From: Cycloclasticus sp. symbiont of Poecilosclerida sp. N
GTDB taxonomy: Bacteria; Pseudomonadota; Gammaproteobacteria; Methylococcales; Cycloclasticaceae
Length of the DNA: 52,236 nt
Assembly (NCBI GenBank): GCA_002101205.1
Contig: LWTM01000066.1
Span: forward strand, 1-52,236
Direction: 5' to 3'
The position numbers and the translations under genes are program-made. How positions within the stretch are numbered: position 1 is the first letter of the stretch; each line of letters opens with the position of its first letter. The notes under the pieces were generated by a model. That model made no database searches and had not been told where the DNA came from. It saw nothing but the letters and a program-made list of their open reading frames with translations. Shown here in pieces: positions 1 through 9,684 of the stretch.

Positions 1-2
1 AC

Positions 3-452
3 CCACAAGGGTTGGAAATGGAACTACGTGCGCACGGTTTACTGGCACATGAGTCAGATTACAAAGAATGGGGGTTCAGCGGTCTGGTCAAATACCAAGC
101 TAACAGCAGCGGTCAAGGTCTGTGGTTAAGCCTACAACCCGCCTGGGGCGACACCCCAAGCAATGTTGCCGATAGAATATGGCAGCCAGCAGCCGTCACT
201 GACTATGCAAACGATGAGGATAGCAACGACAGTAGAAATCTACAGTTAAACACCGAGCTAGGTTACGGACTACCTGGATTCTTTGGCCGTGGCTTATTGA
301 CCCCTTACGCCGGCTTAAATATGACAAACGACACGCAAGGCTATAATATAGGCGCTCGCTGGGCAATAGATTCCAGATTGAACCTGGACTTAATAGGCGA
401 GCATAAACAAGCGGACGACAGCATACAGTTACGTGTTGACCTTAAGTTTTAG
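3..452 (+). CDS. Outer-membrane beta-barrel protein, C-terminal part (5' end outside window)
   Basis: The reading frame is open from the left edge, so only about the last 149 residues of a longer protein are seen. They alternate polar and hydrophobic residues in strand-like blocks (around GLWLSLQPAWG, LNTELGYGLPG, LTPYAGLNM, YNIGARWAI, LNLDLIGEH) and end in Phe (VDLKF). This is the usual C-terminal signature of Gram-negative outer-membrane barrels recognised by BAM. The style resembles the barrel domain of large autotransporter-like surface proteins, but the passenger region is not in the window, so its function cannot be named. A strong hairpin terminator follows the stop codon. Confidence 0.7.
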   Translation, partial: PQGLEMELRAHGLLAHESDYKEWGFSGLVKYQANSSGQGLWLSLQPAWGDTPSNVADRIWQPAAVTDYANDEDSNDSRNLQLNTELGYGLPGFFGRGLLTPYAGLNMTNDTQGYNIGARWAIDSRLNLDLIGEHKQADDSIQLRVDLKF

Positions 453-475
453 TCAGTAGATAACAAAACCCGAGG

Positions 476-508
476 AAAAATGAGGACAAAGCGTCCTCAT
501 TTTTTTTG
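476..508 (+). terminator. Rho-independent terminator after the barrel gene
   Basis: An 8-bp stem ATGAGGAC / GTCCTCAT with a 5-nt loop is followed by a run of T's and preceded by A's. It lies 24 bases after the barrel stop codon. Confidence 0.9.
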
Positions 509-711
509 TCTCGTTCCCACGCTTCGCTGCGATGGCACGTAATTGGAAACGTTTGGGCACTATCAACGAACGCATGTAAGACACCTGATTTGTCTCACAG
601 GTACTGAACCCGAACAATTCATACTTAATGGGCTATAAATAGTGTAGAATGTGCGCCGCATTGGCTTGATAACCAAGCGTTTAGTTAAATTCACAAAGGT
701 AAGCATTAAGC

Positions 712-930
712 ATGGCAAAAGAAGATCAAATTGAAATGGAAGGTGTTGTTAAAGACACGCTTCCAAATACAATGTTTCGTGTTGAGTTAGAAAATGGGCA
801 CGTTATTACAGCGCATATTTCTGGCAAAATGCGCAAGCACTATATCCGTATTTTAACAGGTGACCGCGTTAAGGTGGAAATGACACCTTACGACTTAACA
901 AAAGGTCGCATCACATATCGCGTTAAATAA
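712..930 (+). CDS. infA: Translation initiation factor IF-1
   Basis: This 72-residue protein has the full IF-1 length and an S1/OB fold. It starts [11 protein letters not shown] and carries the diagnostic stretch [19 protein letters not shown] at about residues 35-53. IF-1 binds the 30S A site and works with IF-2 and IF-3 during initiation. The AGGT about 12 bases before the ATG is a plausible ribosome site. The gene is convergent with clpA, with 11 bases between the two stop codons. infA beside clpA-clpS is a common gammaproteobacterial arrangement. Confidence 0.98.
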   Translation: MAKEDQIEMEGVVKDTLPNTMFRVELENGHVITAHISGKMRKHYIRILTGDRVKVEMTPYDLTKGRITYRVK

Positions 931-941
931 TAGTGGGTTCC

Positions 942-3209
942 TTACTCTTGCTCAATTAAGTCCTTACGAGCTTCAGTGATAATGAAATCAATTGCATTAT
1001 CACTGACATAAGCTTTCACCGTTCCGCCACCCACCAATTTTCCGAAAAGCAACTCATTAGCTAATGGTTTTTTGATGTATTCTTGAACCGTGCGTTCCAT
1101 TGGTCTTGCGCCCATTTTCGGGTCATAACCTTTTTTCGCCAGCCAACTTCTTACTTCGGGTTCTAAGGTTAAGCTGACATTTTTCTCATGTAATTGCGAC
1201 TCAAGTTGAAAGATAAACTTATCTACCACATGAATAATGATGTCTTCAGCAAGGCCCTTAAACTGCACCACGGCATCCAGTCTATTTCTAAACTCAGGTG
1301 TAAATGATTTTTCGATAACTTTCATGCTATCAGATGAGTGTTCTTGTTCTGTAAAACCAATGGATGCGCGGCCACCTTCTTGCGCGCCTGCATTGGTTGT
1401 CATAACCAACATGATGTTTCTAAAGTCGGTTTTTCTGCCACTGTTATCGGTTAACGTGCCGTGGTCCATTATTTGTAATAAAAGATTGAATATATCAGGG
1501 TGTGCTTTTTCTATTTCATCTAGCAATAAAATCGCGTACGGGTGCCTACTCACTCTCTCTGTTAGCAAGCCGCCCTCCTCATAGCCAACATAGCCCGGGG
1601 GCGAACCAATTAAACGCGATATTGTGTGTGATTCGGCGTATTCAGACATGTCAAAACGGATCAAGTCGACGCCTAAAATTTTCGCGAGTTGATTGGTAAC
1701 TTCCGTTTTACCTACTCCTGTTGGGCCTGCAAATAAAAAGGAGCCTATAGTTCTTTCTTCTTGCCCAAGCCCTGCCCGGCTAAGAATGACGGCATCAGAG
1801 AGTTTCTCAATGGCCTCATCTTGTCCGAATACGACTAATTTCAAGTTACGTGCTAAATCTTTTAGCTTATCTTTTTCTTTAGAAGAAATGCTCTTTTCTG
1901 GAATACGTGCAATTTGAGCGATGATTTTCTCAATATCTGACCTACGGACGGTTGATTGCCGCTCATCTTCTGGCAACAAACGCTGCTGAGCACCCGCCTC
2001 ATCAATAACATCAATAGCTTTATCTGGTAAGAACCGGTCGTTGATGTAACGATCAGCCAATTTAGCCGCTGTTTCTAGGCTACCAGAACTAAACTCAATA
2101 TTATGGTGTTCCTCATAACGTGGTTTTAAGCCCTTAAGAATTTGGATGGTGTCATCGACAGATGGTTCGTTAATATCGATTTTTTGAAAACGCCGAGCTA
2201 AGGCATGATCTTTTTCAAAAACACCTCTAAATTCTTTGTACGTTGTGGAACCAATACAGCGTAATTCGCCGGATGCAAGCGCTGGCTTAATCATATTTGA
2301 CGCGTCCATCACGCTACCAGATGCAGATCCGGCGCCGATGATGGTATGAATTTCATCAATAAACAAAATAGCGTTCTCCATCGTCTTTAATTGCGAAACT
2401 AAGCCCTTCAAGCGTTTCTCAAAATCACCTCGGTATTTTGTACCTGCCACCAAAGACCCCATATCTAAGGAGTAAATAGCTGTCCCTTCGATGACTTTAG
2501 GCACGTTACCTTCGACTATTTTTAAAGCCAAGCCTTCTGCGATGGCTGTTTTCCCTACCCCTGCTTCACCAACTAATAAAGGGTTGTTCTTACGGCGACG
2601 GCACAGTGTTTGAATCGTGCGATTTAGTTCTTTCTCGCGCCCAATAAGGGGGTCTATTTTTCCAAGCTTAGCTTGTTCATTTAGGTTTACTGTATATTTT
2701 GTTAATGGATCATTCGCCGTTTCTTCATTCTCAACCGTTGTTGATTGCTCAAAAGGATTCGCATCGTCATCATCTTCAATTCTTGCGATACCGTGTGAAA
2801 TGAAATTAATCACGTCAAGGCGAGTAACATCTTGGCGATTCATTAGATAAACGGCCTGCGAGTCCTGCTCACTAAAGATGGCGACTAAAACATTAGCGCC
2901 GGTTACTTCTTTCTTACCCGAGGATTGCACATGAAAAACCGCGCGTTGTAGAACACGTTGAAAGCCAAGGGTCGGCTGTGTTTCTCGCTCAATATCTTCC
3001 GGAATGCTGGATGTTGATTCGTTTAAATAAGCTTCAATTTCAGATGCCATGGCTTCAGCATCACCACCTGCTGCCTGAAAAACTTCGCAAGCAGATTTAT
3101 TTTTCATCATTGCAAGCAACAAATGCTCAACAGTAATAAACTCATGGCTCATCTTATGCGCATATTTAAAGGCATTATTTAAAGATTTTTCAAGTTCTTT
3201 GTTCAACAT
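942..3209 (-). CDS. clpA: ClpA, ATP-dependent Clp protease ATP-binding subunit
   Basis: This 755-residue AAA+ unfoldase has the usual ClpA length. The N-terminal double Clp repeat (about 1-140) is followed by two ATPase modules. D1 has Walker A GEAGVGKT near residue 213 and Walker [10 protein letters not shown]2 has Walker A GPTGVGKT near 495 and Walker [11 protein letters not shown]. ClpA feeds substrates, including N-end-rule proteins delivered by ClpS, into the ClpP chamber. It lies 7 bases downstream of clpS in the same direction, so the two are almost certainly co-transcribed. No frameshift or missing motif is visible. Confidence 0.98.
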   Translation of the reverse strand: MLNKELEKSLNNAFKYAHKMSHEFITVEHLLLAMMKNKSACEVFQAAGGDAEAMASEIEAYLNESTSSIPEDIERETQPTLGFQRVLQRAVFHVQSSGKKEVTGANVLVAIFSEQDSQAVYLMNRQDVTRLDVINFISHGIARIEDDDDANPFEQSTTVENEETANDPLTKYTVNLNEQAKLGKIDPLIGREKELNRTIQTLCRRRKNNPLLVGEAGVGKTAIAEGLALKIVEGNVPKVIEGTAIYSLDMGSLVAGTKYRGDFEKRLKGLVSQLKTMENAILFIDEIHTIIGAGSASGSVMDASNMIKPALASGELRCIGSTTYKEFRGVFEKDHALARRFQKIDINEPSVDDTIQILKGLKPRYEEHHNIEFSSGSLETAAKLADRYINDRFLPDKAIDVIDEAGAQQRLLPEDERQSTVRRSDIEKIIAQIARIPEKSISSKEKDKLKDLARNLKLVVFGQDEAIEKLSDAVILSRAGLGQEERTIGSFLFAGPTGVGKTEVTNQLAKILGVDLIRFDMSEYAESHTISRLIGSPPGYVGYEEGGLLTERVSRHPYAILLLDEIEKAHPDIFNLLLQIMDHGTLTDNSGRKTDFRNIMLVMTTNAGAQEGGRASIGFTEQEHSSDSMKVIEKSFTPEFRNRLDAVVQFKGLAEDIIIHVVDKFIFQLESQLHEKNVSLTLEPEVRSWLAKKGYDPKMGARPMERTVQEYIKKPLANELLFGKLVGGGTVKAYVSDNAIDFIITEARKDLIEQE

Positions 3210-3216
3210 GGACGGA

Positions 3217-3552
3217 CTACCCCACTTCTTCTAGTGTGCACTGCAAGGGATGTTGGTTCTCCTGTGCGTATGCAATAACTTGTTGTGTTTTTGTCTCTGC
3301 TACATCTTTGGTGTAGACGCCACAGACACCAATACCGCTCGTATGTACGTTCATTGTGATTCTCACCGCCTCTTCTTTATCTTTATAGAATAGTGTTTGC
3401 AAAATTGAGACAACGAAATCCATGGGAGTGAAATCGTCGTTCAGCAGTAATACCTTGTACATAGGTGGCTTTGCAAGCTTAAGCCTAGCCTCTTGTAGCG
3501 CAAGGTCTCCATTTTCTTCATCTTCAAAAGGTAAATTCGCCATGCTTAACAT
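3217..3552 (-). CDS. clpS: ClpS adaptor for the ClpAP protease
   Basis: This small adaptor has at most 111 residues. The core reads PPMYKVLLLNDDFTPMDFVV, followed by the VHTSGIGVCGVYTKDVAETK segment that forms the N-degron pocket. ClpS captures proteins with bulky hydrophobic N-termini and hands them to ClpA, which is encoded directly downstream. A second ATG three codons in (3543) could be the real start, and neither has a clearly better ribosome site. The flexible acidic N-tail (PFEDEENGD) is typical. Confidence 0.97.
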   Translation of the reverse strand: MLSMANLPFEDEENGDLALQEARLKLAKPPMYKVLLLNDDFTPMDFVVSILQTLFYKDKEEAVRITMNVHTSGIGVCGVYTKDVAETKTQQVIAYAQENQHPLQCTLEEVG

Positions 3553-3623
3553 TCTTTAGTCAATATATGCTTATTTTGACAGAAAAGAACACTTTTGTTC
3601 TATCAAAGTTTTACTGGTTTTAA

Positions 3624-3661
3624 TATAAAAAAACCGAGAGCCCTTAAAACGGTCTCTCGGT
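3624..3661 (-). terminator. Rho-independent terminator
   Basis: The stem ACCGAGAG / CTCTCGGT is followed on the minus strand by a T-run. It lies 68 bases beyond the stop of the minus-strand gene at 3729-4292, which it would terminate. It also lies upstream of clpS, insulating that gene. Confidence 0.85.
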
Positions 3662-3728
3662 CATGTTTTTCAAGCCTGCGAGCGAACTACACAGTCATTA
3701 TGTTCGATAAAGAAACCACTTTAAACTA

Positions 3729-4292
3729 TCACTCACAAACAAGTGAAACGAACGCCGCATCAATATCTTCATTGATATAGGCCATACCAAGTTTATTCAA
3801 ATATTCTAAACGCCCTGCTTTCATCAAATCAATGTCTAGCACCCCTACGCTACAATCTTGATAGATTTTAGCCGTATGCGCCATATATGCCTCGCCTTGT
3901 GCAACCATCAATAAACTAGCGGCGCCTACATCTGGAAGTACTTTATCATTTTGCTCTTTAGCTAATTTAACAGCAAAAACAACGGCGCTTTCTTCGCCTT
4001 CAAAACGAACACTTCGTTCTCGAACTGTCTGCTGCGCCCAGTAGAAAGCAAGCTCTTTACTTTGCGTTAAAAACGTAGGTTCGGTAGGTTCCGTGTAGTT
4101 ATTACCAATGGTTGCCATGGTGCTTTTTGCTACTTGTTTCATGGCTCTATCGCCCGAGCGTTTTAAGCCATGTGACTTTATGGAATCGGCTAAGGAAGAG
4201 GATGTTCCGTGATACCAAGTATCGCCTGTTGCAAAGCCGTCTTTTGTTAGCAGTTCTTTTCCGTCCTGTAGATAGCTTGGAATATCACTCAT
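3729..4292 (-). CDS. Uncharacterised protein with ADP-ribosyltransferase-like HGT motif
   Basis: I do not recognise this 187-residue protein by name. Near the N-terminus it has TWYHGTSSSLADSIKSHGLK (about residues 25-44), then PTFLTQSKELAFYWAQQ (about 73-89) and a strand AVVFAVKL. An H-G-T/S motif, then an amphipathic helix ending in GL, then a segment with aligned Ala/Tyr residues is the pattern of ADP-ribosyltransferase and RNA 2'-phosphotransferase-like folds, which bind NAD through the HGT. No signal peptide or membrane segment is seen. It is monocistronic, with its own terminator, between clpS and aceA. Whether it is enzymatically active, and its target, are unknown. Confidence 0.6.
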   Translation of the reverse strand: MSDIPSYLQDGKELLTKDGFATGDTWYHGTSSSLADSIKSHGLKRSGDRAMKQVAKSTMATIGNNYTEPTEPTFLTQSKELAFYWAQQTVRERSVRFEGEESAVVFAVKLAKEQNDKVLPDVGAASLLMVAQGEAYMAHTAKIYQDCSVGVLDIDLMKAGRLEYLNKLGMAYINEDIDAAFVSLVCE

Positions 4293-4466
4293 TGTTCACG
4301 TGCCTTAGGTTTATTGGGTATAAATATACTTAACAATACATTAAGTCAGTTGGAGCGCTTGTAGCTTTTACACGCTGTATGATTAATTCCCATTATGGCT
4401 CTATGCTTTCTATTGTTAAAAACTGGCGGGGATGACGTAAAGTTAATATTTCAATATCAGTGTCAA

Positions 4467-6065
4467 TTAAGAAAATTGATTAGATGTGTTTTTCGCACCA
4501 CCGGCTTTAAGTGCATTTTCACCAGCAAAGTATTCTTTGTGGTCATCTCCCATGTCTGATCCAGACATGTTCTGATGTTTAACGCATGCGATACCTTGAC
4601 GGATTTCTTTACGCTGTACGCCAGCTACGTAGCCCAGCATGCCTTGCTCACCAAAGTACTCTTTCGCTAAGTTGTCAGTAGACAATGCGGCTGTATGGTA
4701 GGTTGGTAATGTAATCAAGTGATGGAATATGTTTGCCTCACGAGCAGAGTCGGCTTGGAAGGTGCGCACTTTTTCATCAGCGGCGTGTGCTAAGTCAGTT
4801 TCATCATACTCAGCACTCATTAAACCGTCACGGTCGTAACTAGAAACGTCTTCACCAGCTTCGACCATCGCGTCGAACACTTGTTGGCGGAAGTTTAGCG
4901 TCCAGTTAAATGATGGGCTGTTGTTATAAACAAGTTTTGCATCGGGGATTTCTTTACGAACTTCGTTCATCATGCCTGCGATGTCTTTAACACTGGGTGT
5001 CGCTGTTTCTATCCAAAGAAGGTCGGCGCCGGCTTTAATGGCTTCGATAGAATCAAATACGCAACGTTCTTCACCTGTACCTTGACGGAATTGGTATAAA
5101 CCAGAAGGTAGACGCTTAGGACGAACAAGCTTGCCATGACGGTTAAAGCATACGTCGCCTTCAGCCATATCCGCTACGCCGATTTCTTCAACGTCTAAGA
5201 AAGAGTTATAACGGTCACCTTGATCGCCAGGTTCTTTAACAACAGCGATTTCTTTAGTAAGACCAGCGCCTTCAGAGTCAGTTCGTGAAACGATAATACC
5301 GTTGTCGATACCTAGCTCTAGGAACGCGTGACGCAATGCGCGAATTTTAGAATGGAAGTCAGCATGAGGTACAGTAACTTTACCGTCTTGGTGACCACAT
5401 TGTTTTTCATCAGCCACTTGGTTTTCGATTTGCAGCGCACAAGCACCCGCTTCGATCATTTGTTTAGCCATGAGATAGGTTGCTTCTGCATTACCAAAGC
5501 CCGCATCTATATCTGCAATGATAGGCACAACGTGTGTTACGTGGTTATCGATAGCATCTTGAACGCGTTTTTCTGCAACATGGTTGCCAGCTTCACGAGC
5601 CGCGTCTAGCTTACGGAATAAACCGCCTAATTCACGTGCATCGGCTTGACGTAAGAATGTGTATAACTCTTCAACCAACGAGGCAACAGATGTTTTTTCG
5701 TGCATTGATTGATCGGGTAAAGGGCCAAAATCTGAGCGCAATGCAGCGACCATCCAACCTGAAAGGTAGAGGTAACGGCGGTCTGTTTTTCCACCGAAGT
5801 GCTTCTTAACTGAGATCATTTTTTGTTGGCCGATAAAACCGTGCCAGCAACCTAGAGACTGTGTGTATTGAGTCTTGTCTGCATCAAAAGCCGCCATGTC
5901 AGCGTTCATGACGTCCGCTGTGTATTGTGCTACATCAAGACCTGTTCTGAATTTGTTTTGTGTGCGCATACGTGCAATTGACTCGGGGTTGATTGGGCCC
6001 CAAGACGGCCCCTTGGCTTCTACCAATTTTGAAACAGCTTTTATATCGTTAGTATATGATGACAT
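4467..6065 (-). CDS. aceA: Isocitrate lyase, long form
   Basis: Cleaves isocitrate to glyoxylate and succinate, the first step of the glyoxylate shunt used for growth on acetate and fatty acids. At 532 residues it matches the long isocitrate lyase subtype of Pseudomonas rather than the roughly 430-residue E. coli form. The catalytic loop reads KQCGH at residues 221-225. The Mg-binding region ADIDAGFGNAEATY (about 184-197) and the substrate segment NNSPSFNW are intact. A ribosome site (AGAAGGAT) precedes the ATG. It follows aceB by 33 bases in the same direction, making an aceB-aceA operon. No aceK kinase/phosphatase gene is adjacent. Confidence 0.97.
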   Translation of the reverse strand: MSSYTNDIKAVSKLVEAKGPSWGPINPESIARMRTQNKFRTGLDVAQYTADVMNADMAAFDADKTQYTQSLGCWHGFIGQQKMISVKKHFGGKTDRRYLYLSGWMVAALRSDFGPLPDQSMHEKTSVASLVEELYTFLRQADARELGGLFRKLDAAREAGNHVAEKRVQDAIDNHVTHVVPIIADIDAGFGNAEATYLMAKQMIEAGACALQIENQVADEKQCGHQDGKVTVPHADFHSKIRALRHAFLELGIDNGIIVSRTDSEGAGLTKEIAVVKEPGDQGDRYNSFLDVEEIGVADMAEGDVCFNRHGKLVRPKRLPSGLYQFRQGTGEERCVFDSIEAIKAGADLLWIETATPSVKDIAGMMNEVRKEIPDAKLVYNNSPSFNWTLNFRQQVFDAMVEAGEDVSSYDRDGLMSAEYDETDLAHAADEKVRTFQADSAREANIFHHLITLPTYHTAALSTDNLAKEYFGEQGMLGYVAGVQRKEIRQGIACVKHQNMSGSDMGDDHKEYFAGENALKAGGAKNTSNQFS

Positions 6066-6098
6066 TTTTAATATCCTTCTAAGTTAGTTAATAATGAA

Positions 6099-7682
6099 TT
6101 ACAAATATTCGTAAGCTGATACGGTCAAGAAATCAGCCAGTTCTTCGGATGTGGTAAATCGGTCCATCAGCATTGCGGCCTCATCAAAGCGACCCGCATT
6201 AAAGCGTTCTTTTCCCACTTCAATTTTAATCGTGTCCATTTCCTCGTTCATAAATTCACGGAACAGTTCAACGGTAATTTTTTTACCATTGCTCAAGTCT
6301 TTGCCGTGATGAATCCACTGCCAAATCGATGAGCGTGAAATTTCAGCTGTTGCCGCATCTTCCATTAGACCGTAAATAGGCACGCAACCATTACCCTGTA
6401 TCCACGCTTCGATGTATTGCACAGCAATACGGATATTGGCGCGCATGCCCTCCTCTGTTCTATCGCCTTCACAAGGCTCTAACAGATCAGCGGCGGTCAC
6501 CTCAGCGTCATCAGCGCGCGATACGCTCATTTGGTTAGCATTGCCCTCACCAATGTATTCATCAAGAACAGCCATCGCAGTATCGGCTAAACCTGGGTGA
6601 GCGACCCATGTGCCGTCATGCCCATTTTGTGCTTCGAGTGTTTTATCACTTATAACGCGCTTTAGTACTGCTGCGTTTTTCTCTAGGTCTTTAGACGGAA
6701 TAAACGCCGCCATACCGCCCATTGCCAATGCGCCGCGCTTGTGACAGGTTTTAATTAGCAAACGTGAGTAAGCGCTTAAAAAAGGCTTATTCATGGTGAC
6801 CGCTTGGCGGTCTGGAAGCACACGACCGGAAAAGTTCTTTAGCGTTTTAATGTAGCTGAAAATGTAATCCCAGCGGCCACAGTTAAGCGCTACGATGTGG
6901 TCGCGGAATTCGTGCAGAATTTCGTCCATTTCAAACACAGCGGGCAAGGTTTCAATAAGAACAGTCGCTTTAATCGTGCCACGTTCTAGGCCGACTAAGT
7001 CTTCTGCTTTATCCATCACATCCGCCCACCAGCGTGCTTCTTTGTGCGATTGCAGCTTAGAGATGTAGAAATAAGGGCCAGAACCTTTCGCCAATAAGGC
7101 TTTATAGTTATGGAAGAAGTAATAAGCGAAATCTATTAAACCGCCAGGGATTTCTTGGTCATACAAGTGGATGTGTTTTTCGGACAGGTGCAAGCCACGC
7201 GTACGACAAATAAGTACTGCGGGGTCCTCGTTTAATTCGTAGTGTTTACCGGATTTTGGGTCATCCAAAGAAATCGTGCCATTAACCGCATCACGCAGGT
7301 TAATTTGCCCCTCAGCTATCTTCTCCCACGTTGGGGAAAGTGAATCTTCAAAGTCAGCCATAAACACCTTCACGTTCGCGTTTAAGGCGTTAATGATCAT
7401 TTTGCGGTCAACAGGGCCGGTAATCTCTACGCGCCTATCTTGTAGATCTTCAGGTACACCGAGAATGCCCCAGTCAGCTTCGCGAATAGCTTTAGTTGCA
7501 GCTAGAAAATCGGGTAATTCGCCCGCGTCAATTTCTGCCTGCCTTTCTTTACGATCGTCTAATAGCCAGCGTACGCGGGGTGAGAACTCTTCTGCTAGTA
7601 CGGCCACGAAGTCATTGGCACCTTCTGAATAGATACTCTCGTACTGCGGTAGCATCTTACCTTTAAAGCTTAACAATCCCAT
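6099..7682 (-). CDS. aceB: Malate synthase A
   Basis: Condenses glyoxylate with acetyl-CoA to malate, the second glyoxylate-shunt step. At 527 residues it has the normal malate synthase A length. It contains the catalytic Arg segment ICRTRGLHL, the metal-binding region with MADFEDSLSP, and the C-terminal SSIWQWIHHGKDLSNGKK segment that carries the catalytic Asp. It is the first gene of the aceBA operon, with a good sigma70-type promoter 43-70 bases upstream and the divergent LysR gene beyond. Confidence 0.97.
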   Translation of the reverse strand: MGLLSFKGKMLPQYESIYSEGANDFVAVLAEEFSPRVRWLLDDRKERQAEIDAGELPDFLAATKAIREADWGILGVPEDLQDRRVEITGPVDRKMIINALNANVKVFMADFEDSLSPTWEKIAEGQINLRDAVNGTISLDDPKSGKHYELNEDPAVLICRTRGLHLSEKHIHLYDQEIPGGLIDFAYYFFHNYKALLAKGSGPYFYISKLQSHKEARWWADVMDKAEDLVGLERGTIKATVLIETLPAVFEMDEILHEFRDHIVALNCGRWDYIFSYIKTLKNFSGRVLPDRQAVTMNKPFLSAYSRLLIKTCHKRGALAMGGMAAFIPSKDLEKNAAVLKRVISDKTLEAQNGHDGTWVAHPGLADTAMAVLDEYIGEGNANQMSVSRADDAEVTAADLLEPCEGDRTEEGMRANIRIAVQYIEAWIQGNGCVPIYGLMEDAATAEISRSSIWQWIHHGKDLSNGKKITVELFREFMNEEMDTIKIEVGKERFNAGRFDEAAMLMDRFTTSEELADFLTVSAYEYL

Positions 7683-7724
7683 CCTTCTAACTCCAAAATT
7701 ATGAATATAGTTTAGATGCGGTGC

Positions 7725-7752
7725 ATTATATGAGATTTCTATCCCTATACAA
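7725..7752 (-). promoter_or_regulatory. Sigma70-type promoter of aceB-aceA
   Basis: On the minus strand TTGTAT (-35) is separated by 16 bases from a perfect TATAAT (-10), upstream of the aceB start. The boxes are read directly; their use is inferred. Confidence 0.6.
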
Positions 7753-7769
7753 TCCCAATAAAGCTATTC

Positions 7770-7794
7770 CTATCATTAATAAAAACAATGATAG
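7770..7794. promoter_or_regulatory. Perfect inverted repeat, probable LysR operator
   Basis: CTATCATT - 9 bases - AATGATAG is a perfect 8-bp inverted repeat. It ends 9 bases before the LysR start codon and lies about 18 bases upstream of the aceB -35 box. The position between divergent aceB and the regulator suits autorepression of the LysR gene and control of aceBA. It does not have the strict T-N11-A spacing, so the identity of the binding protein is inferred. Confidence 0.5.
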
Positions 7795-7803
7795 AATGCG
7801 CAG

Positions 7804-8715
7804 ATGAGCGGACACATCATAAAGGCCAATCGACACAAGCAACTTAGGTCTTTCTGTATGGCAGCAAAGGTCGGTGGTTTTTCAAAAGCGGCCGAATTGT
7901 TACAGCTCAGTCAGCCTTCTGTGTCGTTACAAATACAAGGTTTAGAGAAAGAACTGAAAGCCAAGCTATTCATTAGAAACGGCCCAAAAGTTAGCCTAAC
8001 GGATGCCGGTAAAAAGTTACTCGAAATGGCGCAACCGTTAGTTGAACAAATGGACAGTCTACCCACCCGCTTCACGGCCATGCACGGGCCAGAAGAAACC
8101 GCAAAAATCAATATCGCCGCAGGTGAAGCCAGTATTTTATACCTGTTACCGAGTATTGTAGAAACCTTTAAACAACGTTATCCAGACGTACATATCCGCT
8201 TGCATAACGTATCTGGTAATTCGGGTGTGGAAGCGATTAGAAACAATGAAGTGGATTTTGCCGTAGGTCCCATGTTCGATGTGCCTGCCGATATCTTATA
8301 CAAACAGGTCTATCGCTTCGTGCCTGTGCTGATTATGCCATTTGGCCACGCGCTTGCGGCGGTAGACGACGTCAGCCTGCATGATATCGTGCAATACGAC
8401 CTAATTCTCCCGCCAAAACACCTTAATACTTGGCGTATCGTTGATGATGTACTGCAAAAACACAAGTTGAGCTATAAAACATCGCTGGAGGCGTGGAGCT
8501 GGGAAATTATTAAGAAATATGTAGAGTTGGGCTTAGGCGTATCTATCGTCACCAGCGTATCACTAACAGGTAAAGAGAAACTCGTAGCCAAGCCATTGTC
8601 AAAGTATTTTCCTGATTATTATTATGGCATTACGATGAAAAGGAAAGGTTCTTTATCACTACCTGCTAAAAATTTTATTGAGTTGATTGACCCTAGCTTT
8701 TTTCTAGGACCTTAA
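7804..8715 (+). CDS. LysR-family transcriptional regulator next to aceBA
   Basis: This 303-residue protein has the standard LysR architecture. A winged HTH spans about residues 12-70 (FSKAAELLQLSQPSVSLQIQGLEKEL), followed by a linker helix and a periplasmic-binding-protein-like effector domain (from about 95). It is divergent from aceB with 121 bases between starts. The gap holds a perfect inverted repeat and the aceB promoter, so aceBA is the likeliest target. No strong ribosome site precedes the ATG. A LysR protein beside aceBA differs from the E. coli arrangement, where IclR controls the operon. The inducer is unknown; a CysB/Cbl-like origin is possible. Confidence 0.9.
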   Translation: MSGHIIKANRHKQLRSFCMAAKVGGFSKAAELLQLSQPSVSLQIQGLEKELKAKLFIRNGPKVSLTDAGKKLLEMAQPLVEQMDSLPTRFTAMHGPEETAKINIAAGEASILYLLPSIVETFKQRYPDVHIRLHNVSGNSGVEAIRNNEVDFAVGPMFDVPADILYKQVYRFVPVLIMPFGHALAAVDDVSLHDIVQYDLILPPKHLNTWRIVDDVLQKHKLSYKTSLEAWSWEIIKKYVELGLGVSIVTSVSLTGKEKLVAKPLSKYFPDYYYGITMKRKGSLSLPAKNFIELIDPSFFLGP

Positions 8716-8841
8716 GTATTAAGCCCTAATGAAATGATATTGAATGAAATTACTCATAAGACCGTTGCATAAAGCAACCTAAAACCACCAATTTGGTAAA
8801 ATAGTATTCATTGAGACACCCCATAAAAACACTAAAACGTC

Positions 8842-9200
8842 TTGGAAAACACGCAACAAAATTCATTTGCAGACGCACTCATTGTTGAGCATAAATCTTT
8901 ATCAGAACTTGACCATGTCCACAGCGTCATCAACCTAGAATGAAATAGAATAAGCCCTATTAATCTTTGTTCATTCAAACGCGGTGCGCCTAGCTATTCG
9001 CCGCTAATGATATTTAAGCTCCTTCTCCTTTGAGCTTGGTATAACCTGAGTGATGAAGCCTTCGTTTTATTGATTTGAGTTTGTCGCAATCTGCGCCGGG
9101 TTATTCAAGCATTTGGCGTTTTAGACAACTGCTGAATACAGAAAAACTGCTAGAGGGCTACTGGGCGGTTAAAACTTCATCATGGTTTAACTTAAGGCAA
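8842..9200 (+). pseudogene. IS5-family transposase remnant (N-terminal part)
   Basis: Conceptual translation gives SLSELDHVHSVIN, then RGAPSYSPLMIFKLLLL, a stop, AWYNLSDEA, and after a frameshift PGYSSIWRFRQLLN. This order (DH..V..I, PPLMIFK.LLL, WY.LSDEA, D.STIWRFR) is the N-terminal domain of IS5-family transposases. There are at least three in-frame stops and one frameshift, and the catalytic C-terminal part is absent, so the element is dead. Confidence 0.75.
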
Positions 9201-9684
9201 GACGATGGAGCGTAACAAAGCCATGGCTCAACTCATGGCCATGAACCATCATCTTATAAGACTGGAATGAATATTTTTAAGTAAATGCGAGGTTTGAGGG
9301 GTCGTTACGCTCAATGAGTGTAAAAAGCTTAGAAGTAGAGTAATAAAGCAAGAAAAAACAAGGTGTTTTTAGGGTTTCATGGTAAAAATACAGAAATTTT
9401 TTTAAAAAATATAAAAACGGAAGCTAGGATGAAAACGGAGTAGTTGATCTTGAAGATTCCTAAACTGGCAAACCACTTAAGTTCTCATGAATATCTATCG
9501 TGCAAGCGGCACGTGGCAAAGGAAGGTTCAGTAAAATGGTTTAAAACCATCGACTGTGTATACGAGGAACGGTTAAAGCTTAAAAAACGGCTAACCCTTG
9601 AATCAGCAGTGCCTCGGGTATTATTTATGATGAAAATACAAAAAAGTACGTGTAACGTTAAGTTATCAATATTTAGGAGTCACG
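9201..9684. other. AT-rich gap without recognisable gene
   Basis: This stretch lies between the IS5 remnant and the nuclease gene. A short open frame at 9444-9692 gives a low-complexity, Lys-rich translation with no family resemblance. Only the ribosome site (AGGAG) for the next gene is credible. Confidence 0.5.

Noticed and set aside
1237..2850. Several open frames on the plus strand across clpA
   Set aside because: They are antisense to strongly conserved ClpA motifs and have no ribosome sites or family resemblance.
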